DNA from: Xylocopa sonorina
Lineage: Eukaryota; Arthropoda; Insecta; Hymenoptera; Apidae
Direction: 5' to 3'
Length of the DNA stretch: 64,000 bases
Assembly: GCF_050948175.1 (NCBI RefSeq)
Contig: NW_027490171.1
Coordinates: 744,001-808,000, forward strand
Shown here: one piece after another, positions 12,501 to 25,200 of the stretch
How positions within the stretch are numbered: position 1 is the first letter of the stretch
Layout: each line of letters starts with the position of its first letter
Made by a program: the position numbers and the translations under genes
The notes under the pieces: generated by a model
What the model was told of the DNA's origin: nothing
The model's input: only the letters and a program-made list of their open reading frames with translations
The model's database searches: none

Positions 12501-13920
12501 CTAATGCTTCTTAAAACGCGATATCGCATCTCATTTCTATGTTTCATGGTAAGATATAATATGATTTGCGAAGTGTTATGTATTCCTCGTCTACACTTCA
12601 AATGAATGTAAATGCGACACTTCTTTGCAAGGGAATAGCGTTTGCAAATGTCTACGTATCGTAGCAATAGAGTTCTAATGCTTCTTAAAACGCGATATCG
12701 CATCTCATTTCTATGTTTCATGGTAAGATATAATATGATTTGCGAAGTGTTGTGTATTCCTCGTCTACACATCAACTGAATGTAAATGCGACACTTCCTT
12801 GCAAGGAAATATCGCTAGCAGATGTCTACGTATCGTAGCAATAGAGTTCTTATGATTCTTAAAACGCGATATCGCATCTCATTTCTATGTTTCATGGTAA
12901 GATATAATATGATTTGCGAAGTGTTATGTATTCCTCGTCTACACTTCAAATGAATGTAAATGCGACACTTCTTTGCAAGGAAATAGCGTTTGCAGATGTC
13001 TACGTATCGTAGCAATAGAGTTCTTATGATTCTTAAAACGCGATATCGCATCTCATTTCAATGTTTCATGGTAAGATATAATATGATTTGCGAAGTGTTA
13101 TGTATTCCTCGTCTACACTTCAAATAAATGTAAATGCGACACTTCCTTGCAAGGAAATAGCGTTTGCAGATGTCTACGTATCGTAGCAATAGAGTTCTAA
13201 TGCTTCTTAAAACGCGATATCGCATCTCATTTCTATGTTTCATGGTAAGATATAATATGATTTGCGAAGTGTTATGTATTCCTCGTCTACACTTCAAATG
13301 AATGTAAATGCGACACTTCTTTGCAAGGGAATAGCGTTTGCAAATGTCTACGTATCGTAGCAATAGAGTTCTAATGCTTCTTAAAACGCGATATCGCATC
13401 TCATTTCTATGTTTCATGGTAAGATATAATATGATTTGCGAAGTGTTGTGTATTCCTCGTCTACACATCAACTGAATGTAAATGCGACACTTCCTTGCAA
13501 GGAAATATCGCTAGCAGATGTCTACGTATCGTAGCAATAGAGTTCTTATGATTCTTAAAACGCGATATCGCATCTCATTTCTATGTTTCATGGTAAGATA
13601 TAATATGATTTGCGAAGTGTTATGTATTCCTCGTCTACACTTCAAATGAATGTAAATGCGACACTTCTTTGCAAGGAAATAGCGTTTGCAGATGTCTACG
13701 TATCGTAGCAATAGAGTTCTTATGATTCTTAAAACGCGATATCGCATCTCATTTCAATGTTTCATGGTAAGATATAATATTATTTGCGAAGTGTTATGTA
13801 TTCCTCGTCTACACATCAAATGAATGTAAATGCGACACTTCCTTGCAAGGAAATAGCGTTTGCAGATGTCTACGTATCGAAGCAATAGAGTTCAAATGCT
13901 TCTTAAAACGAGATATTGCA
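9571..13920. repeat. Region I HOR copy 3, 25 monomers (4,350 bp)
   Basis: Same marker at both ends. The block 10,742-13,051 repeats 3,434-5,743 in the same order (offset 7,308 bp, 42 monomers). It then contains an extra variant-matched stretch at 13,058-13,747, in which the end of the copy is repeated. The block after the marker recurs at 13,955, offset 4,350 bp. Confidence 0.86.
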
Positions 13921-16900
13921 TCTCATATCTATGTTTCATGATAAGATATAATATTCATTGTGAAGTGTTATGCATTCCTCGTCTACGATTCAAATGAATG
14001 TAAATGCGACACTTCTTTGCAAGGAAATAGCGTTTGCAGATGTCTACGTATCGTAGCAATAGAGTTCTTATGATTCTTAAAACGCGATATCGCATCTCAT
14101 TTCTATGTTTCATGGTAAGATATAATATGATTTGCGAAGTGTTATGCTTTCCTCGTCTACACATCAAATGAATGTAAATGCGACACTTCCTTGCAAGGAA
14201 ATAGCGTTTGGAGATGTCTACGTATCGTAGCAATAGAGTTCTAATGCTTCTTAAAACGCGATATCGCATCTCATTTCTATGTTTCATGGTAAGATATAAT
14301 ATGACTTGCGAAGTGTTATGTATTCCTCGTCTACACTTCAAATGAATGTAAATGCGACACTTCCTTGCTAGGAAATAGCGTCTGCAGATGTCTAGGTATC
14401 GTAGCAATAGAGTTCTAATGCTCCTTAAAACGCGATATCGCATCTCATTTCTATGTTTCATGGTAAGATATAATATGATTTGCGAAGTGTTATATATTCC
14501 TCGTCTACACTTCAAATGAATGTAAATGCGACACTTCCTTGCAAGGAAATAGCGTTTGCAAATTTCTACGTATCGTAGCAATAGAGTTCTAATGCTTCTT
14601 AAAACGCGATATCGCATCTCATTTCTATGTTTCATGGTAAGATATAATATGATTTGCGAAGTGTTATGTTTTCCTCTTCTACACTTCAAATGAATGTGAA
14701 TGCGACACTTTCTCGCTAGGAAATAGCGTTTGCAGATGCCTACGTATCGTAGCAATAGATTTCTAATGCTTCTTAAAACGCGAGATCGCATCCCATTTCT
14801 ATGTTTCATGGTAAGGTATAAAATGATTTGCGAAGTGTTATGTATTCCTCGTCTACACTTCAAATGAATGTAAATGCGACACTTCCTTGCTAGGAAATAG
14901 CGTCTGCAGATGTCTAGGTATCGTAGCAATAGAGTTCTAATGCTTCTTAAAACGCGATATCGCATCTCATTTCTATGTTTCAGGGTAAGATATAATATGA
15001 TTTGCGAAGTGTTATGTATTCCTCGTCTACACTTCAAATGAATGTAAATGCGACACTTCCTTGCAAGGAAATAGCGTTTGCAAATGTCTACGTATCGTAG
15101 CAATAGAGTTCATATGATTCTTACAACGCGATATCGCATCTCATTTCTATGTTTCATGGTAAGATATAATATGATATGCGAAGTGTTATGTATTCCTCGT
15201 CTACACTTCAAATGAATGTAAATGCGACACTTCCTTGCTAGGAAATAGCGTCTGCAGATGTCTAGGTATCGTAGCAATAGAGTTCTTATGATTCTTAAAA
15301 CGCGATATCGCATCTCATTTCTATGTTTCATGGTAAGATATAATATGATTTGCGAAGTGCTATGTATTCCTCGTCTACACATGAACTGAATGTAAATGCG
15401 ACACTTCCTTGCAAGGAAATAGCGTTTGCAAATGTCTACCTATCGTAGCAATAGTGTTCTAATGCTTCTTAAAACGCGATATCGCATCTCATTTCTATGT
15501 TTCATGGTAAGATATAATATGATTTGCGAAGTGCTATGTATTCCTCGTCTACACATGAACTGAATGTAAATGCGACACTTCCTTGCAAGGAAATAGCGTT
15601 TGCAAATGTCTACCTATCGTAGCAATAGTGTTCTAATGCTTCTTAAAACGCGATATCGCATCTCATTTCTATGTTTCATGATAAGATATAATATGATTTG
15701 CGAAGTGTCATGTATTCCTCGTCTACACTTCAAATGAATGTAAATGCGACACTTCCTTGCAAGGAAATAGCGTTTGCAGATGTCTACGTATCGTAGCAAT
15801 AGAGTTCTAATGCTTCTTAAAACGCGATATCGCATCTCATTCCTATGTTTCATGGTAAGATATAATATGACTTGCGAAGTGTTATGTATTCCTCGTCTAC
15901 ACTTCAAATGAATGTAAATGCGACACTTCCTTGCTAGGAAATAGCGTCTGCAGATGTCTAGGTATCGTAGCAATAGAGTTCTAATGCTTCTTAAAACGCG
16001 ATATCGCATCTCATTTCTATATTTCATGGTAAGATATAATATGATTTGCGAAGTGTTATGTATTCCTCGTCTACACTTCAAATGAATGTAAATGCGACAC
16101 TTCCTTGCAAGGAAATAGCGTTTGCAAATGTCTACCTATCGTAGCAATAGTGTTCTAATGCTTCTTGAAACGCGATATCGCATCTCATTTCTATGTTTCA
16201 TGATAAGATATAATATGATTTGCGAAGTGTCATGTATTCCTCGTCTACACTTCAAATGAATGTAAATGCGACACTTCCTTGCAAGGAAATAGCGTTTGCA
16301 GATGTCTACGTATCGTAGCAATAGAGTTCTAATGCTTCTTAAAACGCGATATCGCATCTCATTTCTGTGTTTCATGGTAAGATATAATATGATTTGCGAA
16401 GTGTTATGTATTCCTCGTATACACTTCAAATGAATGTAAATGCGACACTTCCTTGCTAGGAAATAGCGTCTGCAGATGTCTAGGTATCGTAGCAATAGAG
16501 TTCTAATGCTTCTTAAAACGCGATATCGCATCTCATTTCTATATTTCATGGTAAGATATAATATGATTTGCGAAGTGTTATGTATTCCTCGTCTACACTT
16601 CAAATGAATGTAAATGCGACACTTCCTTGCAAGGAAATAGCGTTTGCAAATGTCTACCTATCGTAGCAATAGTGTTCTAATGCTTCTTGAAACGCGATAT
16701 CGCATCTCATTTCTATGTTTCATGATAAGATATAATATGATTTGCGAAGTGTCATGTATTCCTCGTCTACACTTCAAATGAATGTAAATGCGACACTTCC
16801 TTGCAAGGAAATAGCGTTTGCAGATGTCTACGTATCGTAGCAATAGAGTTCTAATGCTTCTTAAAACGCGATATCGCATCTCATTTCTATGTTTCATGGT

Positions 16901-18618
16901 AAGATATAATATGATTTGCGAAGTGTTATGTATTCCTCTTCTACACTTCAAATGAATGTAAATGCGACACTTCCTTGCAAGGAAATAGCGTTTGCAAATG
17001 TCTACCTATCGTAGCAATAGTGTTCTAATGCTTCTTAAAACGCGATATCGCATCTCATTTTTATGTTTCATGATAAGATATAATATGATTTGCGAAGTGT
17101 CATGTATTCCTCGTCTACACCTCAAATGAATGTAAATGCGACACTTCCTTGCAAGGAAATAGCGTTTCCAGATGTCTACGTATCGTAGCAATAGAGTTGC
17201 AATGCTTCTTAAAACGCGATATCGCATCTCATTTCTATGTTTAATGGTAAGATATAATATGATTTGCGAAGTGTTATGTATTCCTCGTCTACACATCAAC
17301 TGAATGTAAATGCGACACTTCCTTGCAAGGAAATAGCGTTTGCAAATGTCTACCTATCGTAGCAATAGTGTTCTAATGCTTCTTAAAACGCGATATCGCA
17401 TCTCATTTCTATGTTTCATGATAAGATATAATATGATTTGCGAAGTGTCATGTATTCCTCGTCTACACTTCAAATAAATGTAAATGCGACACTTCCTTGC
17501 AAGGAAATAGCGTTTGCAGATGTCTACGTATCGTAGCAATAGAGTTCTAATGCTTCTTAAAACGCGATATCGCATCTCATTTCTATGTTTCATGGTAAGA
17601 TATAATATGATTTGCGAAGTGTTATGTATTCCTCGTCTACACATCAAATGAATGTAAATGCGACACTTCTTTGCAAGGAAATAGCGTTTGCAGATGTCTA
17701 CGTATCGTAGCAATAGAGTTCTTATGATTCTTAAAACGCGATATCGCATCTCATTTCTATGTTTCATGGTAAGATATAATATTATTTGCGAAGTGTCATG
17801 TATTCCTCGTCTACACTTCAAATAAATGTAAATGCGACACTTCCTTGCAAGGAAATAGCGTTTGCAGATGTCTACGTATCGTAGCAATAGAGTTCTAATG
17901 CTTCTTAAAACGCGATATCGCATCTCATTTCTATGTTTCATGGTAAGATATAATATGATTTGCGAAGTGTTATGTATTCCTCGTCTACACTTCAAATGAA
18001 TGTAAATGCGACACTTCTTTGCAAGGGAATAGCGTTTGCAAATGTCTACGTATCGTAGCAATAGAGTTCTAATGCTTCTTAAAACGCGATATCGCATCTC
18101 ATTTCTATGTTTCATGGTAAGATATAATATGATTTGCGAAGTGTTGTGTATTCCTCGTCTACACATCAACTGAATGTAAATGCGACACTTCCTTGCAAGG
18201 AAATATCGCTAGCAGATGTCTACGTATCGTAGCAATAGAGTTCTTATGATTCTTAAAACGCGATATCGCATCTCATTTCTATGTTTCATGGTAAGATATA
18301 ATATGATTTGCGAAGTGTTATGTATTCCTCGTCTACACTTCAAATGAATGTAAATGCGACACTTCTTTGCAAGGAAATAGCGTTTGCAGATGTCTACGTA
18401 TCGTAGCAATAGAGTTCTTATGATTCTTAAAACGCGATATCGCATCTCATTTCAATGTTTCATGGTAAGATATAATATTATTTGCGAAGTGTTATGTATT
18501 CCTCGTCTACACATCAAATGAATGTAAATGCGACACTTCCTTGCAAGGAAATAGCGTTTGCAGATGTCTACGTATCGAAGCAATAGAGTTCAAATGCTTC
18601 TTAAAACGAGATATTGCA
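13921..18618. repeat. Region I HOR copy 4, 27 monomers (4,698 bp)
   Basis: Repeats at 18,619 onward with an offset of 4,698 bp. It has an insertion absent from copies 1-3: monomers around 15,100-15,690 with TTCATATGATTCTTACAACG and GAAGTGCTATG. The monomer carrying GTGCTATG and ACATGAACTG occurs twice in direct succession (about 15,357 and 15,531), a single-monomer tandem duplication. Confidence 0.86.
18271..18444 (+). repeat. Representative near-consensus monomer (174 bp)
   Basis: This copy differs from my hand-read consensus at one position (T for C at monomer base 96). The consensus has about 62 G+C in 174 bases (36% GC) and nine CpGs, at monomer bases 41, 60, 87, 111, 127, 132, 163, 165 and 171. 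Landmarks are TCTCATTTCTATG at the start, an AT-rich core GATATAATAT at about bases 25-34, a dyad at 93-106, a hairpin at 124-136 and the palindrome GCGATATCGC at 164-173. Variation clusters at bases 34-39, 48-52, 63-71, 95-104, 117-136, 139-154 and 163-171. The phase chosen is for convenience, and the biological boundary of the unit is unknown. Confidence 0.93.
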
Positions 18619-21600
18619 TCTCATATCTATGTTTCATGATAAGATATAATATTCATTGTGAAGTGTTATGCATTCCTCGTCTACGATTCAAATGAATGTA
18701 AATGCGACACTTCTTTGCAAGGAAATAGCGTTTGCAGATGTCTACGTATCGTAGCAATAGAGTTCTTATGATTCTTAAAACGCGATATCGCATCTCATTT
18801 CTATGTTTCAAGGTAAGATATAATATGATTTGCGAAGTGTTATGCTTTCCTCGTCTACACATCAAATGAATGTAAATGCGACACTTCCTTGCAAGGAAAT
18901 AGCGTTTGGAGATGTCTACGTATCGTAGCAATAGAGTTCTAATGCTTCTTAAAACGCGATATCGCATCTCATTTCTATGTTTCATGGTAAGATATAATAT
19001 GACTTGCGAAGTGTTATGTATTCCTCGTCTACACTTCAAATGAATGTAAATGCGACACTTCCTTGCTAGGAAATAGCGTCTGCAGATGTCTAGGTATCGT
19101 AGCAATAGAGTTCTAATGCTCCTTAAAACGCGATATCGCATCTCATTTCTATGTTTCATGGTAAGATATAATATGATTTGCGAAGTGTTATATATTCCTC
19201 GTCTACACTTCAAATGAATGTAAATGCGACACTTCCTTGCAAGGAAATAGCGTTTGCAAATTTCTACGTATCGTAGCAATAGAGTTCTAATGCTTCTTAA
19301 AACGCGATATCGCATCTCATTTCTATGTTTCATGGTAAGATATAATATGATTTGCGAAGTGTTATGTTTTCCTCTTCTACACTTCAAATGAATGTGAATG
19401 CGACACTTTCTCGCTAGGAAATAGCGTTTGCAGATGCCTACGTATCGTAGCAATAGATTTCTAATGCTTCTTAAAACGCGAGATCGCATCCCATTTCTAT
19501 GTTTCATGGTAAGGTATAAAATGATTTGCGAAGTGTTATGTATTCCTCGTCTACACTTCAAATGAATGTAAATGCGACACTTCCTTGCTAGGAAATAGCG
19601 TCTGCAGATGTCTAGGTATCGTAGCAATAGAGTTCTAATGCTTCTTAAAACGCGATATCGCATCTCATTTCTATGTTTCAGGGTAAGATATAATATGATT
19701 TGCGAAGTGTTATGTATTCCTCGTCTACACTTCAAATGAATGTAAATGCGACACTTCCTTGCAAGGAAATAGCGTTTGCAAATGTCTACGTATCGTAGCA
19801 ATAGAGTTCATATGATTCTTACAACGCGATATCGCATCTCATTTCTATGTTTCATGGTAAGATATAATATGATATGCGAAGTGTTATGTATTCCTCGTCT
19901 ACACTTCAAATGAATGTAAATGCGACACTTCCTTGCTAGGAAATAGCGTCTGCAGATGTCTAGGTATCGTAGCAATAGAGTTCTTATGATTCTTAAAACG
20001 CGATATCGCATCTCATTTCTATGTTTCATGGTAAGATATAATATGATTTGCGAAGTGCTATGTATTCCTCGTCTACACATGAACTGAATGTAAATGCGAC
20101 ACTTCCTTGCAAGGAAATAGCGTTTGCAAATGTCTACCTATCGTAGCAATAGTGTTCTAATGCTTCTTAAAACGCGATATCGCATCTCATTTCTATGTTT
20201 CATGGTAAGATATAATATGATTTGCGAAGTGCTATGTATTCCTCGTCTACACATGAACTGAATGTAAATGCGACACTTCCTTGCAAGGAAATAGCGTTTG
20301 CAAATGTCTACCTATCGTAGCAATAGTGTTCTAATGCTTCTTAAAACGCGATATCGCATCTCATTTCTATGTTTCATGATAAGATATAATATGATTTGCG
20401 AAGTGTCATGTATTCCTCGTCTACACTTCAAATGAATGTAAATGCGACACTTCCTTGCAAGGAAATAGCGTTTGCAGATGTCTACGTATCGTAGCAATAG
20501 AGTTCTAATGCTTCTTAAAACGCGATATCGCATCTCATTCCTATGTTTCATGGTAAGATATAATATGACTTGCGAAGTGTTATGTATTCCTCGTCTACAC
20601 TTCAAATGAATGTAAATGCGACACTTCCTTGCTAGGAAATAGCGTCTGCAGATGTCTAGGTATCGTAGCAATAGAGTTCTAATGCTTCTTAAAACGCGAT
20701 ATCGCATCTCATTTCTATATTTCATGGTAAGATATAATATGATTTGCGAAGTGTTATGTATTCCTCGTCTACACTTCAAATGAATGTAAATGCGACACTT
20801 CCTTGCAAGGAAATAGCGTTTGCAAATGTCTACCTATCGTAGCAATAGTGTTCTAATGCTTCTTGAAACGCGATATCGCATCTCATTTCTATGTTTCATG
20901 ATAAGATATAATATGATTTGCGAAGTGTCATGTATTCCTCGTCTACACTTCAAATGAATGTAAATGCGACACTTCCTTGCAAGGAAATAGCGTTTGCAGA
21001 TGTCTACGTATCGTAGCAATAGAGTTCTAATGCTTCTTAAAACGCGATATCGCATCTCATTTCTGTGTTTCATGGTAAGATATAATATGATTTGCGAAGT
21101 GTTATGTATTCCTCGTATACACTTCAAATGAATGTTAATGCGACACTTCCTTGCAAGGAAATAGCGTTTGCAAATGTCTACGTATCGTAGCAATAGAGTT
21201 CATATGATTCTTACAACGCGATATCGCATCTCATTTCTATGTTTCATGGTAAGATATAATATGATATGCGAAGTGTTATGTATTCCTCGTCTACACTTCA
21301 AATGAATGTAAATGCGACACTTCCTTGCAAGGAAATAGCGTTTGCAGATGTCTACGTATCGTAGCAATAGAGTTCTAATGCTTCTTAAAACGCGATATCG
21401 CATCTCATTTCTATGTTTCATGGTAAGATATAATATGATTTGCGAAGTGTTATGTATTCCTCGTCTACACTTCAAATAAATGTAAATGCGACACTTCCTT
21501 GCAAGGAAATAGCGTTTGCAGATGTCTACGTATCGTAGCAATAGAGTTCTAATGCTTCTTAAAACGCGATATCGCATCTCATTTCTATGTTTCATGATAA

Positions 21601-22272
21601 GATATAATATGATTTGCGAAGTGTTATGTATTCCTCGTCTACACTTCAAATGAATGTAAATGCGACACTTCTTTGCAAGGGAATAGCGTTTGCAAATGTC
21701 TACGTATCGTAGCAATAGAGTTCTAATGCTTCTTAAAACGCGATATCGCATCTCATTTCTATGTTTCATGGTAAGATATAATATGATTTGCGAAGTGTTG
21801 TGTATTCCTCGTCTACACATCAACTGAATGTAAATGCGACACTTCCTTGCAAGGAAATATCGCTAGCAGATGTCTACGTATCGTAGCAATAGAGTTCTTA
21901 TGATTCTTAAAACGCGATATCGCATCTCATTTCTATGTTTCATGGTAAGATATAATATGATTTGCGAAGTGTTATGTATTCCTCGTCTACACTTCAAATG
22001 AATGTAAATGCGACACTTCTTTGCAAGGAAATAGCGTTTGCAGATGTCTACGTATCGTAGCAATAGAGTTCTTATGATTCTTAAAACGCGATATCGCATC
22101 TCATTTCAATGTTTCATGGTAAGATATAATATTATTTGCGAAGTGTTATGTATTCCTCGTCTACACATCAAATGAATGTAAATGCGACACTTCCTTGCAA
22201 GGAAATAGCGTTTGCAGATGTCTACGTATCGAAGCAATAGAGTTCAAATGCTTCTTAAAACGAGATATTGCA
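18619..22272. repeat. Region I HOR copy 5, 21 monomers (3,654 bp)
   Basis: Shares the copy-4 insertion (about 19,800-20,390, including the doubled monomer), then is rearranged. From about 21,130 the ATATGATTCTTACAACG monomer appears a second time, and the usual middle block is shortened before the terminal monomers at 21,863-22,272. A private base at about 21,136 (AATGTTAATG for AATGTAAATG) marks this copy. Confidence 0.84.
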
Positions 22273-25200
22273 TCTCATATCTATGTTTCATGATAAGATA
22301 TAATATTCATTGCGAAGTGTTATGCATTCCTCGTCTACGATTCAAGTGAATGTAAATGCGACACTTCCTTGCAAGGAAATAGCGTTTGCAGATGTCTACG
22401 TATCGTAGCAATAGAGTTCTTATGATTCTTAAAACGCGATATCGCATCTCATTTCTATGTTTCATGGTAAGATATAATATGATTTGCGAAGTGTTATGTA
22501 TTCCTCGTCTACACATCAAATGAATGTAAATGCGACACTTCTTTGCAAGGAAATAGCGTTTGCAGATGTCTACGTATCGTAGCAATAGAGTTCTTATGAT
22601 TCTTAAAACGCGATATCGCATCTCATTTCTATGTTTCATGGTAAGATATAATATTATTTGCGAAGTGTTATGTATTCCTCGTCTACACATCAAATGAATG
22701 TAAATGCGACACTTCCTTGCAAGGAAATAGCGTTTGCAGATGTCTACGTATCGAAGCAATAGAGTTCAAATGCTTCTTAAAACGAGATATTGCATCTCAT
22801 ATCTATGTTTCATGATAAGATATAATATTCATTGTGAAGTGTTATGCATTCCTCGTCTACGATTCAAATGAATGTAAATGCGACACTTCTTTGCAAGGAA
22901 ATAGCGTTTGCAGATGTCTACGTATCGTAGCAATAGAGTTCTTATGATTCTTAAAACGCGATATCGCATCTCATTTCTATGTTTCATGGAAAGATATAAT
23001 ATGATTTGCGAAGTGTTATGTATTCCTCGTCTACACATCAAATGAATGTAAATGCGACACTTCTTTGCAAGGAAATAGCGTTTGCAGATGTCTACGTATC
23101 GTAGCAATAGAGTTCTAATGCTCCTTAAAACGCGATATCGCATCTCATTTCTATGTTTCATGGTAAGATATAATATGATTTGCGAAGTGTTATATATTCC
23201 TCGTCTACACTTCAAATGAATGTAAATGCGACACTTCCTTGCGAGGAAATAGCGTTTGCAAATTTCTACGTATCGTAGCAATAGAGTTCTAATGCTTCTT
23301 AAAACGCGATATCGCATCTCATTTCTATGTTTCATGGTAAGATATAATATGATTTGCGAAGTGTTATGTTTTCCTCTTCTACACTTCAAATGAATGTGAA
23401 TGCGACACTTTCTCGCTAGGAAATAGCGTTTGCAGATGTCTACGTATCGTAGCAATAGAGTTCTTATGATGCTTAAAACGCGATGTCGCATCTCATTTCT
23501 ATGTTTCATGGTAAGATATAATATGATTTGCGAAGTGTTATGTATTCCTCGTCTACACATCAAATGAATGTAAATGCGACACTTCCTTGCAGGGAAATAG
23601 CGTTTGCAGATGTCTACGTACCGTAGCAATAGAGTTCTAATGCTTCTTAAAACGCGATATCGCATCTCATTTCTATGTTTCATGGTAAGATATAATATGA
23701 CTTGCGAAGTGTTATGTATTCCTCGTCTACACTTCAAATGAATGTAAATCCGACACTTCCTTGCTAGGAAATAGCGTCTGCAGATGTCTAGGTATCGTAG
23801 CAATAGAGTTCTAATGCTTCTTAAAACGCGATATCGCATCTCATTTCTATGTTTCATGGTAAGATATAATATGATTTGCGAAGTGTTATGTATTCCTCGC
23901 CTACACTTCAAATGAATGTAAATGCGACACATCCTTGCAAGGAAATAGCGTTTGCAAATGTCTACCTATCGTAGCAATAGTGTTCTAATGCTTCTTAAAA
24001 CGCGATATCGCATCTCATTTCTATGTTTCATGGTAAGATATAATATGATTTGCGAAGTGTTATGTATTCCTCGTCTACACATCAACTGAATGTAAATGCG
24101 ACACTTCCTTGCAAGGAAATAGCGCTTGCAGATGTCTACGTATCGTAGCAATAGAGTTCTTATGATTCTTAAAACGCGATATCGCATCTCATTTCTATGT
24201 TTCATGGTAAGATATAATATGATTTGCGAAGTGTTATGTATTCCTCGTCTACACATCAACTGAATGTAAATGCGACACTTCCTTGCAAGGAAATAGCGCT
24301 TGCAGATGTCTACGTATCGTAGCAATAGAGTTCTTATGATTCTTAAAACGCGATATCGCATCTCATTTCTATGTTTCATGGTAAGATATAATATGATTTG
24401 CGAAGTGTTATGTATTCCTCGTCTACACTTCAAATGAATGTAAATGCGACACTTCTTTGCAAGGAAATAGCGTTTGCAGATGTCTACGTATCGTAGCAAT
24501 AGAGTTCTTATGATTCTTAAAACGCGATATCGCATCTCATTTCTATGTTTCATGGTAAGATATAATATTATTTTCGAAGTGTTATGTATTCCTCGTCTAC
24601 ACATCAAATGAATGTAAATGCGACACTTCCTTGCTAGGAAATAGCGTTTGCAGATGTCTACGTATCGAAGCAATAGAGTTCAAATGCTTCTTAAAACGAG
24701 ATATTGCATCTCATATCTATGTTTCATGATAAGATATAATATTCATTGCGAAGTGCTATGCATTCCTCGTCTACGATTCAAATGAATGTAAATGCGACAC
24801 TTCCTTGCAAGGAAATAGCGTTTGCAGATGTCTACGTATCGTAGCAATAGAGTTCTTATGATTCTTAAAACGCGATATCGCATCTCATTTCTATGTTTCA
24901 TGGTAAGATATAATATGATTTGCGAAGTGTCATGTATTCCTCGTCTACACTTCAAATGAATGTAAATGCGACACTTCCTTGCTAGGAAATTGCGTCTGCA
25001 GATGTCTACGTATCGTAGCAATAGAGTTCTTATGATACTTAAAACGCGATATCGCATCTCATTTCTATGTTTCATGGTAAGATATAATATGATTTGCGAA
25101 GTGTTATGTATTCCTCGTCCACACATCAACTGAATGTAAATGCGACACTTCCTTGCAAGGAAATAGCGTTTGCAAATGTCTACCTATCGTAGCAATAGTG

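Noticed and set aside
1..22272. Assembly duplication as the cause of the near-identical HOR copies
   Set aside because: Not proven wrong, but copies differ by private bases (for example 1,446 and 21,136) and by different whole-monomer gains and losses, which simple duplicate contigs would not give.
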